Positions 16,575-23,758 of a stretch of 64,000 nt of DNA are shown here, in pieces. Positions within the stretch are counted from its first letter, which is position 1. Every line of letters starts with the position of its first letter. The stretch comes from Candidatus Villigracilis adiacens (GTDB lineage: Bacteria > Chloroflexota > Anaerolineae > Anaerolineales > Villigracilaceae). The stretch covers positions 186,001 to 250,000 of the forward strand of contig JADJBU010000002.1 of the NCBI GenBank assembly GCA_016703605.1, read 5' to 3'. Both the position numbers and the translations under genes were made by a program. The notes beneath the pieces were generated by a model. The model did no database searches. It worked only from the letters and a program-made list of their open reading frames with translations, and was not told the origin of the DNA.

Positions 16575-18917
16575 TTAATTTTGCCCTACTTTCAAAGTCA
16601 TCAAAAACGCGATCAGGTCCTGAACCTGTTCCTCGGTCAGAAGGTCGCCGAAGGTTTGCAGCATCTGACCTTCGGGATACCCCGGCACGACATACGCGTT
16701 GGGGTCAAGGATGGACTGGCGCAAATACTCCTCGGCGCTCATCCCCGGGATGCGCTCACCGGCGTGGTCGGCGATACCGTAAAAAGATGGACCGATAATG
16801 CGCTCATCCTTGACGAGCGAATGACAGATGCGGCAGCCCGCATTCACACCTGATGCGGTTTCATAATAGATGCCTTCGCCCGCGGCGGGGTCGGGGATGT
16901 GCATGTCGCGGAAGTTGATGGTCAGCGCCTGGCGCGGGTCGAGGGTGATGGTGTCGTCGAAGAGGACCTGTTCGAATGCAGGGTCTGCCCGGTCGTACAT
17001 CCTGATGATGACATGATGTCTGCCGGGCGCGAGATGCGCCTGCTCGAAGATGCGCGCGCCCTGGTTGATGTGGTTGTCAATCGCGGTATACGTCTCATCG
17101 AAGACAATGGCAGAATCCACCTCCAGCGTAATGCGGATCGGCTGGGCAAGATCAGGCTCGATGGTCGCAGGAGGCGGGACATCGCGTATGGCATATCCGC
17201 TGTGATGGGTCATCTGAATGGCGAGCGAAGCGGCATCCTCCCCGTAAAACTCAACGGGGCGATCGCTCAACCAGATCTGGGCGGCTGTGACGATTGCCAT
17301 GACTCCGAGCAATGGGAGGATGAAGCGGAGATGCCCGGCATTTAATTTTAGTTTGAACGTATCCGCTTCGTTCCTGACCTGTGACCTGAGTGCGCGACCG
17401 AAGTCTGTGGGCGCCGCCCAGGCTGTGTGGACGAGCGGAATGAACTCGGGTTTGAGTTTTGGCAGGCGTTCGCCGTTGACGCGCTCGTTGAGCCAGGTGT
17501 TGCCTTCGCGGTTGGCGCAATCTTCGGGCGGGCAGCCGATGAATTGAACGCCGCCCGCGCCGGCTTCGAGAGCCTGCGCCGCCAGTTTCGGGTTGGCCAT
17601 CGCCACACAGGTCAGCGGGACGATGTGAACATCCGGGTCATTGAAGTGCGCACCGACGCCGTGCATGGCATGACGCTCACAGGTGAAGACGATCTTTATT
17701 TTTTTCTCTTCGCTGGCTTTGGCGAGCGTGGTTTTCCACATCGGGTCGAGGGGGATGTCGCCGAAGGTCAGGGCGTTGTCGGGGCAGGAGCCGATGCAGA
17801 CGCCGCAGGAGACGCACAGGTTCGGGTCGATATCCGCCTGGAATTTGGGGCGCGCGCCGTCGGTGCGGGGGATCATTTTGATGGCGAGGTAGGGGCAGTC
17901 GCGTTCGCAGAGGGTGCAGCCGTCGCAGTTGTCAAGGTCCACTTTGACGGGTTTGAGTTCTTTTTCGCGGGGCATCAGCCAGGGCAGGGCGGCGACGAAA
18001 CCGACGATGAAAAGCAGGGCACTCCAGAAGAGGGCTTGCGGTCCGCGCAGGAAGGTTGGGAGATAGAGTAAATAGAAAAGGTCAATTGGGGTTTGGGCTG
18101 GCAGTTGCGCATCGTTGAGGGCGGGCAACATGCCAACCGGAAAGAGCGCGGATGCCAGAAGCAGCACAAAGAGGGAGATGCCCATCCAGTAACGCGGGGG
18201 CAGCCATTTGGCGCGGCTCATGCGTTTGAGATGCAGCCAGAGGAGGTATGCCGTCAGCGCGGAGAGACCGACGTGCAGGACGATCATGATCAGCATGAAG
18301 ACCCAGCCCGTGCCTGCGGCGTCGCCGACGAGATAATCGACGATGAAGGTCTGCCCGGCTTTGAAGCCGCCGAGTATTTTGAAGAGGCTTTGGTTGAGCA
18401 GTCCGGCGCGTTCATCCCAGATCAGCCAGTAGCCGGTGATGCCGATGAACCAGACCACAAGCGCCATGCCCACGCCGGTGACCCATGCCAGCCAGCGCGG
18501 TCCGCGGAAGCGGTCCTGGAAGAAGGTGCGCCATCCGTGCAGGAGGGCGAAGATGACTGCCGCATCCGAGGCGTAACGGTGCAGGGCGCGGATGATGCGG
18601 CTGACCAGGTTGGCTTCCATGTTGGCGACGGCTTTGTAGGAGAAGGTGAAGCCGAAGGGGTAGAACATGGTCAGGTAGATGCCGGTCAGCAGGATGACGA
18701 GGAGCAGGAAGATGGTGATCGTTCCGGTATGGTAGAGTGGATTGAAGCGCGGGTCATGGATGAGCCGGTTGACGGGGGCTTCGAGCCCGAGGGAGATGCG
18801 CTCGAAGAGGCTGATCAACTTCCGGCTGGGAGAATCGAGGCGGGTTTTCCAATCCACGCTTGGGTTACGTTGGGAAAGGATGTCGGTCGATTGTTTTTTA
18901 ATGGGGGGAGTGGTCAT
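16575..18917 (-). CDS. Cytochrome b / 2[4Fe-4S] ferredoxin / MvhD / cytochrome c fusion
   Basis: 780 residues. Residues 60-310 are a cytochrome b-type core with two His pairs, 113/127 and 215/229, each spaced by 13, placing two b-hemes. Residues 331-341 (CxxCxxCxxxC) and 368-378 are two 4Fe-4S motifs. Residues ~405-500 resemble the MvhD/FrhD iron-sulfur subunit of methanogen-type hydrogenase complexes, with Cys 413, 437, 462 and 467. A membrane helix (531-550) leads to a ~140-residue extracytoplasmic part and a C-terminal cytochrome c with CRICH at 695-699 and a distal Met candidate at 752. The chain could move electrons between a cytoplasmic Fe-S partner, quinone and an outer c-heme. Substrate and direction are unknown. 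It lies downstream of the ba3 oxidase genes, separated by a hairpin. Confidence 0.85.
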   Translation of the reverse strand: MTTPPIKKQSTDILSQRNPSVDWKTRLDSPSRKLISLFERISLGLEAPVNRLIHDPRFNPLYHTGTITIFLLLVILLTGIYLTMFYPFGFTFSYKAVANMEANLVSRIIRALHRYASDAAVIFALLHGWRTFFQDRFRGPRWLAWVTGVGMALVVWFIGITGYWLIWDERAGLLNQSLFKILGGFKAGQTFIVDYLVGDAAGTGWVFMLIMIVLHVGLSALTAYLLWLHLKRMSRAKWLPPRYWMGISLFVLLLASALFPVGMLPALNDAQLPAQTPIDLFYLLYLPTFLRGPQALFWSALLFIVGFVAALPWLMPREKELKPVKVDLDNCDGCTLCERDCPYLAIKMIPRTDGARPKFQADIDPNLCVSCGVCIGSCPDNALTFGDIPLDPMWKTTLAKASEEKKIKIVFTCERHAMHGVGAHFNDPDVHIVPLTCVAMANPKLAAQALEAGAGGVQFIGCPPEDCANREGNTWLNERVNGERLPKLKPEFIPLVHTAWAAPTDFGRALRSQVRNEADTFKLKLNAGHLRFILPLLGVMAIVTAAQIWLSDRPVEFYGEDAASLAIQMTHHSGYAIRDVPPPATIEPDLAQPIRITLEVDSAIVFDETYTAIDNHINQGARIFEQAHLAPGRHHVIIRMYDRADPAFEQVLFDDTITLDPRQALTINFRDMHIPDPAAGEGIYYETASGVNAGCRICHSLVKDERIIGPSFYGIADHAGERIPGMSAEEYLRQSILDPNAYVVPGYPEGQMLQTFGDLLTEEQVQDLIAFLMTLKVGQN

Positions 18918-19030
18918 GGGCGTTGCAGGTTATTTCATGTTTTCGCTTGCTGACACCGATAAAATTAGGGCAAATGTTAAAGGGGCAAATTGGCAGAGAC
19001 GGCGACCTCCGTCGGCGGTCTTGAAAACTG

Positions 19031-19062
19031 ACGGGTGACAGTCTTTTCAGACTGTCACCCGT
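19031..19062 (-). terminator. Hairpin after the ba3 oxidase operon
   Basis: ACGGGTGACAGTC (19031-19043) and GACTGTCACCCGT (19050-19062) form a perfect 13-bp stem with a 6-nt loop, seven bases after the oxidase subunit I stop. It shares its core with the hairpin at 16063-16095. Confidence 0.7.
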
Positions 19063-19068
19063 TGTCGT

Positions 19069-20718
19069 TTACCAGACCCGGAAGCCGGGGGAGGTGAGGG
19101 CGATGTTTTTGATCATGTCGAAGAGGACGGGTCCGTACATGAGGACGATCAAGCCAAGGGCGGCGTAGACCCATGGAGCCCAGCGGTCGAGCCAGGCGGG
19201 TCCGAGGGCGGGGTCTTGCATGGCTTCGGCGATGGGAACTTCCACTTCGCTTTCAACCCGCTGTTTGTTCGTGGCGGTCATGTACATGATGACGAGGTAG
19301 ATGGCGCCGCTCAGGAAGAGGATCGCGCCGCCCAAGCCGACCTGGAAGAGGCGGCTGTTCCATTCGGCGGGAACGTAGGGGGCAAGCCCGAGCGGGACGC
19401 GGCGGGGAGCGCCGAGCAAACCGAGGACGTGCATGGAATTGGAGAAGATGATCATGCCAACGAACCATGTCCAGGCTTGGATGGTCGCCCATTTGGGCTG
19501 CCAAAGTTTGCGGCCCGTCAGGTAGGGGACCAGCCAATAGGAGATGCCCATGAAGCTCAGGGTGACGGCGGTTGACACGGTGAGGTGAAAGTGACCGGGT
19601 ATAAAGGCGGTGTTGTGCAGCACGAGGTTGACGTTGTAGGAGGCGTTCGCCAGTCCGCCGATGCCGCCGAAGAAGAAGAGGATGCCCGCGAGCAGTTGCG
19701 AAGCCACGGCGGGGTCGCTCCAGTTCAGTTTGCCGATCCACGCGAGCGCGCCCTTGCCGCCCTGTTTGCGCCCGGCATGTTCAAGGGATGCGACGACGGT
19801 GAAGGCGGTCATCATGGAGGGGAAGAAGACGCCGAAGGTGAACATGGAGTGCAGGAATTTCCACACCGGGGGCACGCCGGGGTCGACGTATTGGTGGTGA
19901 ATGCCGATGGGGGTGGAAAGCACAAGGAACATCCAGAAGGAAAGGCGGGCGAGCGAGTCGCTGAACATTTTGCCGTTGCCAGCCTGTTTGGGAAGCATGG
20001 CATACCAGGAGATGTAGGCGGGCAGCAGCCAGAAGTAAACCAGCGGGTGACCTGTGAACCAGAAGTAGGTGCGCGCCAGTTGCGGGTCGACTCCTTCGAT
20101 CAGCCCGAGCGACCAGGGCAACAGCATGGTGAGGATTTCAACCGCGACGCCCAGGGTGCAGATCTGCCAGAGCACAAAGGTGACGAGGGAGGCAAAGGCG
20201 ACGAACGGGGTGCGTTCGCTGGGGTTTTCCTTGCGCCAGCCCAGGTAGGTTATGATCAATCCCCAGCCTTCGACCCAGCTGCCGACCACCACAAGGGTTA
20301 AGCCGAGATAGAAGAACGGGTTGGCTTTGAGCGGAGGGTAGAAGGTGAAAAGCACGGTGGCTTCATTCATCAGAACCGGGGCTGCCGCGGCGACGACGCC
20401 CACGACCATGAGCCAGAAACCGACCTTGTTCAACACGATGTTCTTGAGCGGTCGTTTGAGACCGAAGATCACGTTGAAGGTCAGGAAGCCCATGATGAAG
20501 AAGGTCGTCCAGACCAGGGCGTTCAATACGCCGTGGACGGTAAGCCCCTGGTAGTAGGATTTGATAAAGGGTTTGAGGTAAATATAGAAATCCCAACCGG
20601 CATGTTCGAAGGCTTGCAGGGGTCCGAAGAAACTGCCAACCGCCAGCGCGAGGACTGCGACCAGGATGTGCGAGCCGATGAATTTCTTTTCGGCGGCGGA
20701 TACTTGATACTGTTTCAT
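19069..20718 (-). CDS. cbaA: ba3-type cytochrome c oxidase subunit I
   Basis: 549 residues with about 13 membrane helices. Sequence marks of the B-family (ba3) are YYQGLTVHGVLNALVW, which carries a heme a ligand, GHPLVYFWLLPAY with the CuB His and the crosslinked Tyr, HHQYVDPG for the other CuB ligands, and the heme ligands in GHFHLTV. The D-channel Glu of A-family enzymes is absent, as expected. It reduces oxygen to water and pumps protons. It follows subunit II by 17 bp in one operon. Confidence 0.94.
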   Translation of the reverse strand: MKQYQVSAAEKKFIGSHILVAVLALAVGSFFGPLQAFEHAGWDFYIYLKPFIKSYYQGLTVHGVLNALVWTTFFIMGFLTFNVIFGLKRPLKNIVLNKVGFWLMVVGVVAAAAPVLMNEATVLFTFYPPLKANPFFYLGLTLVVVGSWVEGWGLIITYLGWRKENPSERTPFVAFASLVTFVLWQICTLGVAVEILTMLLPWSLGLIEGVDPQLARTYFWFTGHPLVYFWLLPAYISWYAMLPKQAGNGKMFSDSLARLSFWMFLVLSTPIGIHHQYVDPGVPPVWKFLHSMFTFGVFFPSMMTAFTVVASLEHAGRKQGGKGALAWIGKLNWSDPAVASQLLAGILFFFGGIGGLANASYNVNLVLHNTAFIPGHFHLTVSTAVTLSFMGISYWLVPYLTGRKLWQPKWATIQAWTWFVGMIIFSNSMHVLGLLGAPRRVPLGLAPYVPAEWNSRLFQVGLGGAILFLSGAIYLVIMYMTATNKQRVESEVEVPIAEAMQDPALGPAWLDRWAPWVYAALGLIVLMYGPVLFDMIKNIALTSPGFRVW

Positions 20719-20735
20719 AGATGTTTCTCCTTGCC

Positions 20736-21236
20736 TTAAGGCGTCACGGTGATCGCGCCGTACATTACGCCATGACCGCTGCCGCAGAATTCGGTGCAGA
20801 TGAAGTTATAGGTGCCGGCTTTGTCGAATGTGACGGTCAGTTTGGAGACCTGCCCGGGCAGCACCATGAAGTTGGCGTTGGTATTCTGGATCATGAACCC
20901 ATGCTGGACGTCGGATGAGGTGACGTAGAAGGACACGCTCGAACCGGCAGGCACGGTCATTTCCCTGGGCAGGTACTCCCAGTTTGGGATCGCGCGCGCC
21001 AGGATGTAGGCGTCGTATTTACCGGCGGAAATCTCGCGCAAGCCGGGGTTCGACCAGGGGCTGTTCGGGTCGGTTGCCACGGTGTTCGGGTCCACGCGCT
21101 GTTCGGGGGCGGGCACTTCAATCCCCATCCCGAACGCAGCCACGCTGACGGCGGTTGCGAACAGGACCAGCAGCACGAAACTGAAGATCATCCAGTTGCG
21201 TTCGTAGGAATCGATATGAATATTTTGGGCGCTCAT
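20736..21236 (-). CDS. cbaB: ba3-type cytochrome c oxidase subunit II (CuA)
   Basis: 166 residues, the short ba3-type form with a single N-terminal membrane helix (WMIFSFVLLVLFATAVSVAAF). The CuA site is complete: a His in VQHGFMI and C-x3-C-x3-H-x2-M in CTEFCGSGHGVM. It accepts electrons from cytochrome c and passes them to subunit I. Its start overlaps the stop of the 46-residue subunit IIa by four bases. Confidence 0.94.
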   Translation of the reverse strand: MSAQNIHIDSYERNWMIFSFVLLVLFATAVSVAAFGMGIEVPAPEQRVDPNTVATDPNSPWSNPGLREISAGKYDAYILARAIPNWEYLPREMTVPAGSSVSFYVTSSDVQHGFMIQNTNANFMVLPGQVSKLTVTFDKAGTYNFICTEFCGSGHGVMYGAITVTP

Positions 21237-21373
21237 AGCGTTGTGCCTCCGCGTCCGACGAGGATCATATAGATCGTCGCCCAGATCGCGATGAGTGTGA
21301 CGACAAAGATCGCCAGGATGGCGATGGTGCCGGTCGGGCGAAACTCATCATCTTCTTTATCTTTCTTCGCCAT
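21233..21373 (-). CDS. cbaD: ba3-type oxidase subunit IIa (46 aa)
   Basis: A 46-residue frame, ATG 21373 to TGA 21235-21233, with AAAGGAG eight bases upstream. A charged N-terminus (MAKKDKEDDEFRPTG) precedes one membrane helix (TIAILAIFVVTLIAIWATIYMI). This is the size, topology and position of the ba3 subunit IIa, which supplies the helix missing from the short subunit II. Its stop overlaps the subunit II start (ATGA). Confidence 0.8.
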   Translation of the reverse strand: MAKKDKEDDEFRPTGTIAILAIFVVTLIAIWATIYMILVGRGGTTL

Positions 21374-21471
21374 GGTACATTCTCCTTTGAAATGAAATTA
21401 GGATGGCTGCCGCTTCATGCGGCTCTGCAAATTGCGGGTGGAAGGGGATATGCTGTTGCCGGTCCGCCTCT

Positions 21472-22059
21472 TTATTGCCTGAGTATGTACTTCAGATCAT
21501 CGGCGATCTCGTCCGAGGTGACGCCGAACGGAAATACCAGTTTCAAATAACCTTCGCGGTCGAGTACCAACAAGGTGGCGGTGTGGTCGATCAGGTAACT
21601 GGTGGCTTCACTGCCTTCCGTTTTTTCATAAAAGATGCCGTACAACGACGCGGCTTCATCCAGTTGTTCCTTCGCGCCGGTGACGCCGATCATGGACGGG
21701 TGGAACTGCGCGACGTACTCCGCCAGTTTTTCGGGGGTGTCGCGTTCCGGGTCTACAGAGACCATGATGACCTGGACTTCGTCCGCTTTGGAACCGAGGT
21801 TGCGCAGCGCCTGCCCGACGTTTGCCAGGGTTGCGGGGCAGATATCGGGGCAGAAGGTGTAGCCGAAGTAAAGAACGACCACCTTGCCTCGAAAATCGCT
21901 GGGCGAGACCTGTCCGTCGGCGCTGGCAAGGTTGAAATCGAGCGAAGGCTCCGGCGATTGGATGACCGTGCCGTGGAAGGTATGCGGGCGCAGGAAATAA
22001 AAACCGGCTGCCAGCCCGAGGACAACTGCAAAAACTGAAATAAAAACCTTGATCTTCAT
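21472..22059 (-). CDS. Sco1/SenC family copper chaperone
   Basis: 195 residues with an N-terminal membrane anchor (residues 5-22) and a thioredoxin-like domain. The copper site is intact: CPDIC (CxxxC) in YTFCPDICPATL and the distal His in YLIDHTATL. Sco proteins load or reduce the CuA centre of cytochrome oxidase. It lies 98 bp upstream of subunit IIa in the same operon. Confidence 0.92.
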   Translation of the reverse strand: MKIKVFISVFAVVLGLAAGFYFLRPHTFHGTVIQSPEPSLDFNLASADGQVSPSDFRGKVVVLYFGYTFCPDICPATLANVGQALRNLGSKADEVQVIMVSVDPERDTPEKLAEYVAQFHPSMIGVTGAKEQLDEAASLYGIFYEKTEGSEATSYLIDHTATLLVLDREGYLKLVFPFGVTSDEIADDLKYILRQ

Positions 22060-22086
22060 GTGATTTACTTATTTTCCATTCTGCCG

Positions 22087-22761
22087 TTATGGCGCGTAGC
22101 ACAGGAATAAATGCGCGGCTTCGTATGCAAGTTTTGCCGAACCTGTGCTGTTATGGGCTTCCTCTGCCAGTACACCCAAATGGCGCAGGATGCGGTCGGC
22201 GTCGGAGACTTCGGTGACGTAACGATATTCCGAGCGGATGACGCCCCAGCCGTCGACGAGTACGAACCCCGGATCGAGGGCAAAGTTGCCGCCGCCTTTA
22301 TCTTCGTAGTAGGTTTCGAACCCCGCGCCGACGACGGTTTTGAGCAGTTCCCTGTTGGTTGTGGTGGCGAATTTCCATTGGGCGAAATCGGCGCCGAATG
22401 ATTCGCCGTAGGTTTTCAACACGTCCGGCGTGTCGCGCTCCGGGTCTATGGAGATGGTGACAAAGGAGACGGCGATGCCGTTCAGTTCCACTTCATCGAG
22501 CCGGGATTGGATTTCCCGGATGGTTTCATTGGAGTTGTAGCATGGCGGGGGGCAATGGGTGTAGGTAAACGAGTACAGGGTGAACCGTCCGCGCTGGGTT
22601 TCGCTGGTGAGGGGCTGGTTGTCCTGGTCGGTAAAGTTGTAAGCCGGGGCAAGTCTCATGCGCGGCAGGACCTGGATGGGCTGAAAGACCTTGAATGCCA
22701 GCAGGGCAAGCACCAGTAAAGCGGCGAGGGCATAAATGCCATTGAAGAAGGCTTTGCTCAT
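22087..22761 (-). CDS. Divergent Sco-like protein lacking the copper His
   Basis: 224 residues with an N-terminal membrane helix and a thioredoxin-like Sco domain. The CxxxC is present (HCPPPC), but where Sco proteins have DHS/DHT this chain reads LDPGFVLVDGWG, so the conserved copper His is missing. It may act as a thiol-disulfide partner of the neighbouring canonical Sco or use another ligand, such as the His before the first Cys. The extra ~30 residues at the C-terminus include HLFLCYAP. It overlaps the Rrf2 gene stop by four bases. Confidence 0.8.
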   Translation of the reverse strand: MSKAFFNGIYALAALLVLALLAFKVFQPIQVLPRMRLAPAYNFTDQDNQPLTSETQRGRFTLYSFTYTHCPPPCYNSNETIREIQSRLDEVELNGIAVSFVTISIDPERDTPDVLKTYGESFGADFAQWKFATTTNRELLKTVVGAGFETYYEDKGGGNFALDPGFVLVDGWGVIRSEYRYVTEVSDADRILRHLGVLAEEAHNSTGSAKLAYEAAHLFLCYAP

Positions 22762-23261
22762 GGGGTGACGTTATCGGCGGAAAAAACGGTTTGGGGCGAG
22801 GGAACAAGCCCGGGCGGAATCGAGGCGGGCGGCTTCAACGAGGCTTCGATGAGTCTTCCATCCTCCACCAATTGGGCAAAGGTGGTGCGTCCCATTTCCT
22901 CCCGCAGGAGGTCGTTGAGCCGCTTCCACTGACAACTGACGGGGCAGATATTTTCGAAGGGACAGTCGCCTTCCTTGAGGATGCACTCCGATAGCACAAG
23001 ATCGCCTTCGAAGCGTTCGACGACCTGGAGCAGGCTGATCTCGCCGGGAAGATGGGCAAGGCTGATGCCGCCGTCGCGCCCGGGCTGGGTTTTGATGAAT
23101 CCGCCGCCCGCCAGTTCCGCCACAATGCGTTGTAACAAAGCGGGCGGAATAAGCATTTCGCGCCCGATCTCGGAGGTGGTTAGCCGGGCGCCTTCCGGTC
23201 TTTTGGAAAGAGCCAAAACCACGCGAACGGCATAATCGGTTTGTCGGTTTACTTTTAGCAT
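22758..23261 (-). CDS. Rrf2-family Fe-S transcription regulator
   Basis: 167 residues. The N-terminal winged helix (MLKVNRQTDYAVRVVLAL, then GRDGGISLAHLPGEISLLQVVE) is typical for Rrf2/IscR/NsrR. Cys 93, 100 and 106, plus Cys 110, match the three-Cys cluster-binding loop, so an iron-sulfur cofactor sensing NO, oxygen or redox state is likely. It is the first gene of the Sco/ba3 oxidase operon, translationally coupled to the divergent Sco gene, so it probably controls its own operon. The ~30-residue C-terminal tail is Pro-rich. Confidence 0.88.
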   Translation of the reverse strand: MLKVNRQTDYAVRVVLALSKRPEGARLTTSEIGREMLIPPALLQRIVAELAGGGFIKTQPGRDGGISLAHLPGEISLLQVVERFEGDLVLSECILKEGDCPFENICPVSCQWKRLNDLLREEMGRTTFAQLVEDGRLIEASLKPPASIPPGLVPSPQTVFSADNVTP

Positions 23262-23337
23262 GAAGCCTGCAATCCTTGACCTTAATCGTCAACGTTTACA
23301 GGGATTGTAAGGAATTCCCCGTTTCTTTTGATGTGTG

Positions 23338-23363
23338 ATTTGTCATTTTGTCGAATGACAAAT
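23338..23363. promoter_or_regulatory. Inverted repeat upstream of the Rrf2 operon
   Basis: ATTTGTCATT (23338-23347) and AATGACAAAT (23354-23363) are perfect 10-bp arms with 6 bp between, 77 bp upstream of the Rrf2 start. It is a candidate operator. Confidence 0.5.
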
Positions 23364-23516
23364 GTCTATTATTTTTAAGCAGACTGTGAAGTATTTTTGA
23401 CGAACTCTGTCTTTTTCATCCCGAATTTGCTTCCGTCAAATCCCTTGTATAAAAAGCCGACTCTTTGGGGACTGGTGGGATGAAAAACTTTCTGGACATG
23501 GAAGTCATGGATTTTT
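23364..23516. other. Gene-free stretch
   Basis: AT-rich sequence with no convincing coding frame, between the inverted repeat upstream of the Rrf2 gene and the interspersed repeat. It may hold the Rrf2 operon promoter region or a decayed gene end. Confidence 0.4.
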
Positions 23517-23660
23517 TGTAACTGCTCAGCCTGTGTCATTTCGACGAGCGCCAGCGAGGAGAAATCCAGCGCAATATTGAGGAAGATTTCTCGTGGCGCC
23601 TCGCGCCACTCGAAATGACAAGACAGGGTAGTGAATTGGCTGAGTAGTTACGATTTTTTA
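23517..23660 (+). repeat. Interspersed repeat (TCATTTCGACGAG type), copy A
   Basis: The stretch beginning GTAACTGCTCAGCCTG and containing TCATTTCGACGAG, GGAGAAATCC and GATTTCTCG is repeated in the opposite orientation at 41662-41763 with a few differences. Its ends are inverted (GTAACTGCTCAGCC / GGCTGAGTAGTTAC), which makes a long imperfect palindrome. No frame is coded. This type of sequence is widespread in bacterial intergenic regions. Confidence 0.65.
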
Positions 23661-23758
23661 AAGGTTTTTCCGTGAAAACCCGTGTACTGCGCCCCACTTA
23701 ATCTCAAAGAGCCTTATCTTCTTTCGCGCATGAGTCACAATTCCCAGCCGGCAGACTC

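Noticed and set aside
18093..18953. Plus-strand frame opposite the cytochrome b fusion
   Set aside because: Glu/Gly/Asp-rich shadow of the antisense coding strand; no start signal or family.
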